Origin: Acidobacteriota bacterium
GTDB taxonomy: Bacteria; Acidobacteriota; Terriglobia; Terriglobales; Acidobacteriaceae
Assembly (NCBI GenBank): GCA_021781255.1
Contig: JAJXXG010000291.1
Span: 1-6,724, forward strand
Direction of reading: 5' to 3'
DNA length: 6,724 bases
Shown: piece after piece, positions 1 to 5,861 of the stretch
Numbering within the stretch: position 1 is the stretch's first letter
Layout: each line of letters begins with the position of its first letter
Position numbers and translations under genes: made by a program
Notes under the pieces: model-generated
Told to the model about the DNA's origin: nothing
The model's database searches: none
What the model saw: the letters and a program-made list of their open reading frames with translations, nothing else

Positions 1-30
1 GGTGGCGCTCCGGTGTAAAACCTGCCCCAT
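1..30 (-). CDS. IS481-family transposase, N-terminal fragment cut by window edge
   Basis: Ten codons on the minus strand read M-G-Q-V-L-H-R-S-A-T before the window ends. This matches, from memory, the conserved N-terminus (MGQVxHGSAT) of a large group of IS481-family DDE transposases, in which a helix-turn-helix and an integrase core follow. A strong Shine-Dalgarno (AAGGAGG, complement of 35-41) lies 4 nt upstream of the ATG, which supports a real start. The catalytic domain lies outside the window, so I cannot say whether the gene is intact. The identification rests on ten residues plus the IS-like context; an unrelated gene start is possible but less likely. Confidence 0.6.
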   Translation of the reverse strand, partial: MGQVLHRSAT

Positions 31-86
31 AGTGCCTCCTTCCACTCTCGTGAAAAGTATGCACCATCTATCTCCGGGACTAAACA
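1..86 (-). mobile_element. Terminal part of an IS481-family insertion sequence
   Basis: Upstream of the transposase start there is a leader of about 56 nt, beginning on the minus strand with TGTTTAGTCCC (86 down to 76). IS481-family ends begin with TGT, so I place the element end at 86. Immediately outside is the palindrome CCTAGG (87-92), which fits the NCTAGN target described for Bordetella IS481. The other terminus is outside the window, so the inverted repeat and target duplication cannot be confirmed here. Confidence 0.5.
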
Positions 87-673
87 CCTAGGCCTTCATG
101 GTGCAGTTGTGGCCGAGCCGGAGAGACCGCTGGATCTTTGCCCTACCACAATCTGCCTCCGCACAGAGTGTGTCCAGTTCGCGCATCAACAAGTGGTGAG
201 AGCCACATGGCCGTAGATCGCCGACGCGCTGTTGTGGCGAGCGGCTATGGCACGCTCATTGAAGAGAGCGAGTCGGCCGTTCTACGGCAAGTGAAATCCA
301 TCTGATTCCATCGCAGGTCCGCGTTCGTGCTCGGTCGAGTGCTTTGCTGCCACCCCATATGGTGCAAAGGGCCACCTCCGGAACAGGGGAACGGTGCGAA
401 GGTGCGAAAATTTCCGCGAACTCACCGAGCCAGGCATCCCACTCAGAGGTATTTACCATTTCGCAACATTTTGCTCCAGCAACCACGGGTTCGAGCCGCA
501 ATCCGGCCGCGAGTGGACTCCGAAAATGCCATACATTCGGTGCAAAATGACGAAATCCAAGACGAAAACTCTTCAAAGGTCACCCTAGCCGACCAGAACG
601 AAGCCGCTGACGCGGCGGACGCTATCGCGATTGCTGGTGAGGAGAGTGGTGGCAGGTTTGACAGGTAAGGTCA
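87..673. other. Region without a recognised gene, upstream of the recombinase
   Basis: I recognise no gene here. The longest open frames are about 106 codons on the minus strand (256-576, opening with TTG and no good Shine-Dalgarno) and 113 codons on the plus strand (327-668). They overlap each other, and neither resembles a family I know. The stretch contains a tandem 8-bp repeat GGTGCGAA (393-400 and 401-408), related copies of GGTGCAAA at 361 and 539, and a small GC hairpin GCCGC-4-GCGGC (603-616). It probably includes the upstream (ter) end of the IS91-like element, whose boundary I cannot place. Confidence 0.4.
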
Positions 674-698
674 GGGTCATAGGAGGAACCTATGACCC
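674..698 (+). promoter_or_regulatory. Perfect hairpin enclosing the recombinase ribosome binding site and start codon
   Basis: GGGTCATAGG (674-683) and CCTATGACCC (689-698) are exact reverse complements of 10 bp separated by the 5-nt loop AGGAA. The Shine-Dalgarno AGGAGG (681-686) is half in the 5' arm and half in the loop. The ATG (692-694) lies wholly in the 3' arm. In RNA this would hide the translation start. Comparable start-masking hairpins are known in IS10 and IS50, where they limit transposase made from read-through transcripts. The repeat is seen directly; the regulatory role is inferred. Confidence 0.65.
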
Positions 699-1897
699 GA
701 CTACGCCAGATGATGCTCGAAGAACTTGAGCGCCGCAACTACGACGAGAGCACGATTCGTCACTATCTCCGGTGGGTTGAGCAGTACGCCCGCTACTTCG
801 GCAAGTCGCCCGACAAGCTTGGTTTGGAGCACCTTCGCAGCTACCAGGCTTACCTGCTCAAGACGCGCAAGCTTTCCCCGGGCACGGTAGAGAACCATGT
901 CGCAGCACTGCGCCTTTTCTACGTGCGCACGTTGAGGCGGCCGGAGTTCCGCGAGTACATTCCTTATCCGCGTGTCCCGAAGAAGCTGCCCGGCATTTTG
1001 AGCCATGAAGAAGTGGCACGGCTGATCAACGCCGCGGGAACGCTGTTTCACCGCACGCTGTTGATGGTGCTTTATGGCACCGGCATGCGCCGCGCCGAAG
1101 AAGCACAACTGAAGCTGGCCGACATCGATAGTCAGCGCATGGTTATTCGCGTGGTCGGCGGCGAGGGTGGCAAGTACCGCGATCTGCCTCTGAGCCCCGC
1201 GTTGCTCGAGACCTTGCGCGCGCACTGGCTATGCTTCAAGCCGCGCACGTTCCTGTTTCCATCGCGCTACTCTCGCCTGATCGAAAAACCTATCACTGAC
1301 AAGGCGGTCTGGCAGATCGTGACCGAAGCAGCGCGACGTGCCGGCATCCGCAAGCGCGTCACTCCGCATACGCTGCGTCATAGCTGGGCCACGCATTTGC
1401 TCGAGGCAGGTACCGACCTGCGCACTACCCAACTGCTGCTCGGACACGGCGATCTGGAAACGACCGCCAGGTATCTGCACCTTTCCTCGAAGCATCTGCA
1501 ACTGGTAGCCAACCCGATCGAAGGTTGGACCTCACCAGTGTTGAGCGCACGCTTCACTCGCGGCGGCGTCCGCCTAAGCCATGAGCCGGCCCGCATTGGA
1601 GTTGGCCGACATCCTCCGTGCACAGGGCAACCGGTACCTCGAGCGCTATCAGTCCTCGATCAGCTATCAACAGCTGAAGGCGTATCGCGCCGTGTTGGCC
1701 TGCCGCACCGCCTCGCTCGGCGGCCACCTCGACGTGTGCTCGCAGTGCGGCTGCGAGGCCGGCATCTCGTTCAACTCATGCCGCAACCGGCACTGTCCCA
1801 ATTGCCAGGCCAGAGCCAGAGAGCGCTGGATCGAAAGCCGCCAGCAGGAACTGCTCCCCACCGGCTACTTCCAAGCCGTGTTCACCGTTCCACATGA
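692..1897 (+). CDS. Tyrosine recombinase/integrase of an IS91-like element, frameshifted near the 3' end
   Basis: Site-specific tyrosine recombinase that cuts and rejoins DNA through a 3'-phosphotyrosine. Residues 1-95 form the SAM-like core-binding domain and about 100-275 the catalytic domain. Visible catalytic residues are R133 (GTGMR), K161, H226 and R229 (HTLRH), H252 (LLGH) and nucleophile Y261 (ARYLH). The ATG at 692 follows AGGAGG by 5 nt. Homologous-looking sequence ends at NPIEG (residue 278, near 1525). The remaining 123 residues of this frame are read through the transposase gene and look spurious. In the -1 frame from 1525 the reading is LDLTSVERTLHSRRRPPKP followed by TGA at 1582-1584, overlapping the transposase ATG as ATGA. 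The original product was therefore probably about 297 aa, and one base has been lost around 1523-1525, or this is a sequencing error. Recombinases of this type commonly precede the transposase in one IS91 subgroup. Confidence 0.88.
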   Translation: MTRLRQMMLEELERRNYDESTIRHYLRWVEQYARYFGKSPDKLGLEHLRSYQAYLLKTRKLSPGTVENHVAALRLFYVRTLRRPEFREYIPYPRVPKKLPGILSHEEVARLINAAGTLFHRTLLMVLYGTGMRRAEEAQLKLADIDSQRMVIRVVGGEGGKYRDLPLSPALLETLRAHWLCFKPRTFLFPSRYSRLIEKPITDKAVWQIVTEAARRAGIRKRVTPHTLRHSWATHLLEAGTDLRTTQLLLGHGDLETTARYLHLSSKHLQLVANPIEGWTSPVLSARFTRGGVRLSHEPARIGVGRHPPCTGQPVPRALSVLDQLSTAEGVSRRVGLPHRLARRPPRRVLAVRLRGRHLVQLMPQPALSQLPGQSQRALDRKPPAGTAPHRLLPSRVHRST

Positions 1898-1949
1898 ACT
1901 CAACGTCTTCGCACTGACCAGCCCGCGAGCGTTCTACGATCTGATGTTC
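692..1949 (+). mobile_element. Remnant of an IS91-like element (recombinase plus truncated HUH transposase)
   Basis: Two cargo-free transposition genes lie head to tail and overlap by 4 nt (ATGA) in the inferred ancestral frame: a tyrosine recombinase and an IS91-family rolling-circle transposase. The transposase homology stops at about 1949, so the oriIS end and the catalytic region are gone. The left (terIS) end must lie upstream of the hairpin at 674 but I could not locate it. With these losses the copy should be unable to move by itself. Confidence 0.7.
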
Positions 1950-2039
1950 TTCGCACGCTCACTCCCTGCGAGACTTCAGCATCAACTAAACATCAGCAGT
2001 CGATTCGTGCTTCCCAGAAACCGAATTCAATACCCATAG
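1581..2039 (+). pseudogene. IS91-family transposase, N-terminal fragment only
   Basis: The first 123 residues (to about 1949) look like an IS91-family Y1/Y2 HUH transposase. There is a zinc-binding N-terminal domain with C53-x2-C56 and C67, H71, C72-x2-C75 (the NSCRNRHCPNCQ block), followed by the ERWIESRQQELLPTGYFQAV and VPHELN segments typical of the family. Full-length relatives are roughly 370-400 aa, so the HUH motif and the catalytic tyrosine are missing. After YDLMF the frame continues for about 29 unrelated residues to a stop at 2037-2039. The break is therefore a deletion or replacement near 1949, not a stop mutation. The start is the ATG that overlaps the recombinase's ancestral stop, which implies coupled translation in the parent element. 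Confidence 0.85.
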
Positions 2040-2065
2040 CCCCCGAATGGGATATCACCGCATCC

Positions 2066-2083
2066 GCCGCTTACATCAGCGGC
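2066..2083. repeat. Inverted repeat GCCGCT-6-AGCGGC
   Basis: A perfect 6-bp inverted repeat with the loop TACATC. On the plus strand it is followed by a pyrimidine-rich run (TTCCTTCTCG) rather than a clean T-tract, so it is only a weak candidate terminator in that direction. It could equally be a structural end of a mobile element. Confidence 0.5.
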
Positions 2084-2111
2084 TTCCTTCTCGTCTCCTT
2101 ATCGAACTTGC

Positions 2112-2155
2112 CTCGGAGCCGCTCCTGCGGCTAAACCTCAGCTCTGTGCTCCGAG
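2112..2155. repeat. Nested, mutually exclusive inverted repeats downstream of the operon
   Basis: CTCGGAGC (2112-2119) pairs perfectly with GCTCCGAG (2148-2155). Inside it, AGCCGC-TCCT-GCGGCT (2117-2132) forms a tight 6-bp hairpin that shares bases 2117-2119 with the outer arm, so the two folds compete. There is no T-run on either side, which argues against an intrinsic terminator. Single-strand hairpins of this sort occur at the ends of rolling-circle (IS91-like) elements, but I cannot tie this one to a known terminus. Confidence 0.5.
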
Positions 2156-2264
2156 TCGTGTCCGATGAAGGCTAGCGACCATACTCCCACGAGAACTGCG
2201 TAAGCTGCGCACTTTAATGCAAATAGCAGATTTCTGAACACTTGCTGGTCTCAGCTATCGGCGC

Positions 2265-2477
2265 CTATCCGCACTCTCCACGGCACTGCTGCATCGACGG
2301 ACACTTCACCGAGGCGAACGAACAGAAAACGCAGCAGTCGCCGGGATTCGGGCGCAACACCGTTTTGCAATTACCGCAATCATAGTAGAACTGGCAAGCA
2401 TCTGTCGGCATCGTTTCACGCTTGGCAAAGCCACAATGCGGGCAGGTCAGTACGGATTCGAGAATAATGTCGCTCAT
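2265..2477 (-). CDS. GDCCVxC-domain small cysteine-rich protein
   Basis: A 70-residue protein with 11 cysteines and no signal peptide or membrane segment, so probably cytoplasmic. Motifs in order are C12-P-H-C15, C28, C34-G-N-C37, the signature G46-D-C48-C49-V-F-C52, then C59 (VKCP) and C65/C69 in the tail. This is the family annotated as GDCCVxC-domain (seleno)protein, often found beside mer genes. Some members are annotated as selenoproteins; here the signature positions are all Cys. The paired CxxC motifs suggest a zinc ribbon or metal-thiolate site; Hg(II) binding by the vicinal C48-C49 is inference. It lies 7 nt after MerP, so its ribosome site falls within the end of merP (GAGAAGTGAG region, weak). 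It is the last gene of the operon. Confidence 0.88.
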   Translation of the reverse strand: MSDIILESVLTCPHCGFAKRETMPTDACQFYYDCGNCKTVLRPNPGDCCVFCSFASVKCPSMQQCRGECG

Positions 2478-2484
2478 GGCGGTC

Positions 2485-2760
2485 TCACTTCTCTACTGTG
2501 GAGGGATAGCCCGCGTTCGTGGTCGCTCGGGTCAGCGCCTCGGGCTTTGTTTTGTCCGGATCGTACGTCACAATAGCTGTTTTCTTTACGAAATCGACCT
2601 TGACTGCGCTCACGCTGGCAACTTTTTTGAGCGACTTTCTGACCGTAATCGGACAGACCTCGCAGGTCATGTTCTTGACATCGAGTGTGATCGTTCTTGG
2701 TGTGGCAGCCATCGCCATCAGCGGCAGGACAGCTATTGCGGAAATCAGCAGCTTACGCAT
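2485..2760 (-). CDS. merP: MerP-like periplasmic mercuric-ion binding protein
   Basis: A 91-aa protein of usual MerP length. Residues 1-19 form a Sec signal peptide (MRKLL, hydrophobic core, cleavage near AMA-A). The rest is a heavy-metal-associated (HMA) ferredoxin-like fold with N30-M-T-C33-E-V-C36, the GMTCxxC metal site with Asn in place of Gly. Family role: it binds Hg(II) in the periplasm through the two cysteines and hands it to MerT. The ATG is preceded by AAAGGA with 7-nt spacing, which overlaps the merT stop region. The gene sits 12 nt after merT and 7 nt before the GDCCVxC gene. A binding protein for another soft metal (Cu, Cd) is possible, but the MerT neighbour and the CPITV sequence after the motif favour mercury. 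Confidence 0.9.
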   Translation of the reverse strand: MRKLLISAIAVLPLMAMAATPRTITLDVKNMTCEVCPITVRKSLKKVASVSAVKVDFVKKTAIVTYDPDKTKPEALTRATTNAGYPSTVEK

Positions 2761-2772
2761 CAGAGAGTCCTT

Positions 2773-3117
2773 TCAATAGAACAGTGGTGCGAACCACGGT
2801 ACGGCCAAGAGAACGAGCAATATCGTGGTAACAATCCAGAAAGTAATGCGCTGTCGCTTGACTGTGTGCGGTTCGGCGCAGGGTGTACCCGGTGCGCAAA
2901 CTCGCGGAACCAGATAAAGTCTGCGAAAGGCCAACCCCAGAAACAACAGCGTCAGGCCAATGAACAGTGGCCGGAATGGCTCCATTGCCGTCAGGCTACC
3001 GACCCATGTGCCGCCAATTCCGAGTGCCAGCAAAACAAGCGGCCCCACGCAGCACACCGTTGCACCAATAGCAGCAAGCACTCCTGCCATCAACGATCCT
3101 CTACCTGTGAGTTGCAC
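2773..3117 (-). CDS. merT: MerT-like mercuric ion transporter, inner membrane
   Basis: 114 aa from a GTG start at 3117, close to the usual 116 aa of MerT. An AAGGAG lies 9 nt upstream of this GTG, inside the spacer after the reductase gene. The open frame runs further upstream to 3270, but that part lies in the reductase coding region and does not resemble MerT. There are three predicted transmembrane helices, at about 10-33, 46-68 and 92-112. The vicinal pair C22-C23 (ATVCCVGPL) in helix 1 is the expected Hg(II) acceptor from MerP. C74 and C80 (CAPGTPC) lie in the cytoplasmic loop, matching the second Cys pair of MerT that passes Hg(II) to the reductase. All four functional cysteines are therefore present. 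The protein ends PWFAPLFY, similar to known MerT tails. Confidence 0.92.
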   Translation of the reverse strand: MQLTGRGSLMAGVLAAIGATVCCVGPLVLLALGIGGTWVGSLTAMEPFRPLFIGLTLLFLGLAFRRLYLVPRVCAPGTPCAEPHTVKRQRITFWIVTTILLVLLAVPWFAPLFY

Positions 3118-3136
3118 CAGACCGGTCTCCTTCGCT

Positions 3137-4549
3137 CTAGCGCCATAACGCGGAAAGACCGCGAATGACTTTGCCTGAGGTTCCTTTGAAGGCTTGCTCC
3201 ACCGCCATTTTCGTAGCCAGCAATTGGATGCCGGTGGAATACGTCGGGTAGGGATGAATCGTGGCCGCAAGGTCGCTCAATTTCAAATTGTTCCGCATAG
3301 CAACGGCAATCTCGGTGATCGCCTCTCCTGCACGTTCTCCGACGATGCTTGCGCCCAGAATGGTCCCGTTGCTGCGCGCAATAATTTTGATCAATCCAAA
3401 CCGGTCATCCTCATTGACGGCGCGATCGACTTTACTGATATCGAAAGCCTTGATGAGCAGATCCTTGGCCGCAACCTTCTGGCGCGCCAGTTCTTCCGTA
3501 ATGCCAATCTGCGCAACCTCCGGAGAGGTAAAAGTGATGTGAGGCATCGCCGGCGATTTGCCAATGTTGTTACCGGGCAGCAAGGCATTGCGAACAGCCT
3601 GAAAGCCTTGCCATCCAGCCAGGTGTGAGAACTGCGCGTCACCTATCACGTCTCCCGACGCATAGATATGTTTGGCTGAAGTCTGAAGATGCTCATTCAC
3701 TTCGATGCCGTTCTTTGTATAAAGTACGTTCGCCGCTTTGAGCCCAAGGCCTCTAACGAGCGGTTCTCGCCCGGTTGCGACGAGCAGAAGGTCTCCGGTT
3801 GCATTCCCGGCCTTCGTATGAACCGTGATGGCCCCACTAGCGCCGCGGACAGACTGGGCACGCCCAACCAGGCGCTCTATCCCCTCCTGAGCAAAGATGC
3901 GATTCAGTAGCTCAGATACCTCTGGCTCTTCTCGTGGGAGAAGATGCTCGGCAATGATCGTTACCCTGGAGCCGAGCCTGCGATATGCCTGGGCAAGTTC
4001 GCAGCCAATTGGGCCCCCTCCGATCACAAGAAAGTGCTCAGGGAGTCGGTCGTTGTCGAAGATCTGTTGATACGTTGAGTATGGAACATCCGCAAGTCCT
4101 GCAATATTCGGAAGTCGCGGCTCGGCGCCGGTGTTAATCAAGATATTCTTCGCACGAATCTGCTGTGTTCCCACCTCGAGCGTGTGCGGATTGAGAAACC
4201 GCGTTACGCCGATCAACACATCCATGCCCTTCTTGCTGAGTGTCTCTGGCTCAGTCGGCTTATAAATTTGCTGGATGGTTGCGCGCAAATAGTCGCGCAC
4301 AGCGCTCATGTCAATGACCGGCTCGCCTGTGGCGACTCCATATCGCGCAGCCTTGCGCGCGTGATGAGCCACTGTCGCCACTTTGATCAACGATTTGCTT
4401 GGCACACATCCGGTCCAGGTGCAGTCACCACCAATCGGCCCCTTATCGAGCAGCGCGATGCGCGCTCCCAATTGGACGGCGAAGTCCGCGGCAATCAGCC
4501 CGGAAGCACCGGCTCCGATGATTGCAAGGTCGTATTCAGGCTTGCTCAT
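3137..4549 (-). CDS. MerA-like FAD-dependent disulfide oxidoreductase lacking the C-terminal Cys pair
   Basis: 470-aa class I pyridine nucleotide-disulfide oxidoreductase. FAD site G12-A-G-A-S-G17 with acidic D35; redox disulfide C43-T-W-T-G-C48 followed by VPSK; NAD(P)H site G177-G-G-P-I-G182; ATGRxP at 258-263; second FAD motif ASGD at 297-300; dimerisation domain from about 335 with H432 (IHPYPTY). Known MerA uses NADPH to reduce Hg(II) to Hg(0). Here there is no N-terminal HMA domain and no C-terminal vicinal cysteines; the tail ends SALWR, and the only other Cys is C183. The CTWTGC active site resembles the divergent GGDCxWTGC branch, variably annotated as mercuric reductase or dihydrolipoyl dehydrogenase-like. 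At the end of the second dinucleotide-fold strand (VTIIAEH) an acidic E201 sits where MerA has Arg, which may favour NADH. ATG 4549 is chosen because GAGGA lies 5 nt upstream; a TTG at 4561 overlaps that site. It overlaps the MFS gene by 14 nt. Confidence 0.85.
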   Translation of the reverse strand: MSKPEYDLAIIGAGASGLIAADFAVQLGARIALLDKGPIGGDCTWTGCVPSKSLIKVATVAHHARKAARYGVATGEPVIDMSAVRDYLRATIQQIYKPTEPETLSKKGMDVLIGVTRFLNPHTLEVGTQQIRAKNILINTGAEPRLPNIAGLADVPYSTYQQIFDNDRLPEHFLVIGGGPIGCELAQAYRRLGSRVTIIAEHLLPREEPEVSELLNRIFAQEGIERLVGRAQSVRGASGAITVHTKAGNATGDLLLVATGREPLVRGLGLKAANVLYTKNGIEVNEHLQTSAKHIYASGDVIGDAQFSHLAGWQGFQAVRNALLPGNNIGKSPAMPHITFTSPEVAQIGITEELARQKVAAKDLLIKAFDISKVDRAVNEDDRFGLIKIIARSNGTILGASIVGERAGEAITEIAVAMRNNLKLSDLAATIHPYPTYSTGIQLLATKMAVEQAFKGTSGKVIRGLSALWR

Positions 4550-5795
4550 AGCTTTCCTCAAGGGATTGAACTGTCAGATCCGTTACTTTATGAAGCAAAA
4601 CGAGGGCGCACGCAGCCAGCAGAACCGTGCCCAGTAACAATCCGTCGACAGATAGGGCCTTTCCGAATACTCCTGCCAGAAGTGAACCGCCAATCGCGCC
4701 AATGCTGAGCAAGACAGAGTAAATTCCCATGGCCGCGCCCTTTCCAGATTTTGGTCCCAGCGATTGAGCCAGCCACGCGAGAGCGGCCGGCGTAAAGCCG
4801 CTCTCCACCATAATCAAGAGTGCCGTTGCCACGGTCATTAACCAACGAATCGGTTCGGCGGCATGAGTTGAATGATTGACCAAGAAGAGTCCGAGACACA
4901 CTGGCACCATGGCCAGCAGACAGATACGCATGGCGGAACGAATCTGCATGCGCGGAAGCAAGAAGCTCCATTCAAATATCCCTATCCCGAAAACCGCCGA
5001 GTAGCCGAGCAGGAGCCAGCCTATATGCGTTGGGCTGTTCGCGAAAATCCCATCGAGATACTGCGAGCCGCTAGGTTTCTTCGTCATCAGGAACGGGAGT
5101 GTTGGCCCAAGCCATAGACCAACCACCGCATTCATGCAGAGCCAGACCGGAGCCAAAGACCGCACCGAGGGGTCTTTGACGGCACGCAGCAGACCCTGCC
5201 ATGCAGCATGGGAACCGTGCGAATGGCTGCCCTTTGCACCGAGGAACAGCAGCGTCGCGCAGAGTAAATAGGCTGTGGCCACGAAGCTGAATGCGTGAAC
5301 ATCAAACAGATGCCAGAATTGGCTTCCCATCAGACCGCCGAGCGCGAGCCCTGCAAGCAACGACAGCTCAAAGAAGCTCATTACGCGCGCCCGCAAGGCG
5401 GAGTCATCGCTGGTTGCGTCCGCGAGATACGCCAAAAGAGGAGGAGTCACCGCGGCGACACCAATTCCTTCCAGCGCCCGGCTTAGGAAAAACACCTGGG
5501 TATGCGAGCTCAGGGCGAAGAGTTGAACGGCAAGTGCCCCAATCAGCGCTCCGCCCACCATCAGCCAACGCGGCGAGATCGCGTCGGAGGCAATGCCGAA
5601 GGGAATCGATGCGATCAACTCAGCACCGAAGGAGACCGCACCCAAAATTCCAAGAAGGCCAGCGTCCACCTGGAAGCCGTGTCCGCTCAGGTCAGCCAGA
5701 TAGATGCCGATCAAAACGCCGCTGGCGCTACTCGCGATCCTGAGAATAGCGTGAGCGACGATCGTAAGGGTTAATCGGTCCGGCTGTTTTTCCAT
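4536..5795 (-). CDS. Major facilitator superfamily transporter of unknown substrate
   Basis: About 419 aa, very hydrophobic, with roughly 12 transmembrane helices, as usual for a two-lobed MFS permease of the inner membrane. Between helices 2 and 3 it has the motif A-like segment GIASDAISPRW (Gly/Asp/Arg pattern). A conserved-looking ARVMSFFELS follows helix 4. The central cytoplasmic loop carries SHSHGSH (residues 190-196), a His cluster that could bind metal. The substrate cannot be read from sequence; import or export of a metal or its complex is inferred only from position before the MerA-like gene. Start choice is uncertain: ATG 5795 has a weak AGAAG upstream, while the same frame extends 15 codons to TTG 5840, which has no Shine-Dalgarno. 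Its stop lies 14 nt inside the reductase gene, indicating translational coupling. Confidence 0.82.
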   Translation of the reverse strand: MEKQPDRLTLTIVAHAILRIASSASGVLIGIYLADLSGHGFQVDAGLLGILGAVSFGAELIASIPFGIASDAISPRWLMVGGALIGALAVQLFALSSHTQVFFLSRALEGIGVAAVTPPLLAYLADATSDDSALRARVMSFFELSLLAGLALGGLMGSQFWHLFDVHAFSFVATAYLLCATLLFLGAKGSHSHGSHAAWQGLLRAVKDPSVRSLAPVWLCMNAVVGLWLGPTLPFLMTKKPSGSQYLDGIFANSPTHIGWLLLGYSAVFGIGIFEWSFLLPRMQIRSAMRICLLAMVPVCLGLFLVNHSTHAAEPIRWLMTVATALLIMVESGFTPAALAWLAQSLGPKSGKGAAMGIYSVLLSIGAIGGSLLAGVFGKALSVDGLLLGTVLLAACALVLLHKVTDLTVQSLEESYEQA

Positions 5796-5861
5796 TTTTG
5801 CGGCTTCTACATTTTCAGGTTGCTTGAATGCGTCGGACAAGGCAGGTAGAGGTGTTGTCGA

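Larger units (their letters stand above)
1950..2264. other. Hairpin-rich intergenic scar between the IS91 remnant and the mer-like operon
   Basis: I see no convincing gene. A 42-codon frame from ATG 2047 to TAG 2175 has no Shine-Dalgarno and no recognisable product. The stretch holds two inverted-repeat structures, at 2066-2083 and 2112-2155, listed separately. It is the 3' flank of the operon's last gene (stop at 2265) and the novel joint next to the broken transposase. It may be the end of another mobile element that I cannot name. Confidence 0.45.

Noticed and set aside
88..186. 32-codon minus-strand frame ending at the TAG within CCTAGG
   Set aside because: It is interesting as a possible gene end interrupted by the IS, but has no Shine-Dalgarno, no family resemblance and too short a length to support.
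484..505. GGTTCGAGCCG resembling a tRNA T-loop
   Set aside because: The flanking bases do not form the 5-bp T stem, and no acceptor, D or anticodon arm can be found around it.
256..576. 106-codon minus-strand frame as a gene
   Set aside because: It starts with TTG without a Shine-Dalgarno, overlaps an equally long plus-strand frame and has no recognisable motif. It is noted only as part of the unassigned region.
658..690. TTGACA (658-663) as a -35 box for the recombinase
   Set aside because: No -10-like sequence lies 16-18 nt downstream; that position is the Shine-Dalgarno itself.
2047..2175. 42-codon plus-strand frame between the IS remnant and the operon
   Set aside because: No Shine-Dalgarno, no motif, and the reading passes through both hairpins; probably chance.
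2422..3168. 248-codon plus-strand frame opposite merP and merT
   Set aside because: It is antisense to three well-supported genes, and its composition (many Gln, Arg, Cys, Ser) is typical of a shadow frame.
2773..3270. MerT frame extended to an upstream start at 3270 (165 aa)
   Set aside because: The extra 51 residues lie within the reductase coding sequence in another frame, are basic and Trp-rich, and do not resemble MerT. A GTG at 3117 with AAGGAG gives the normal length.
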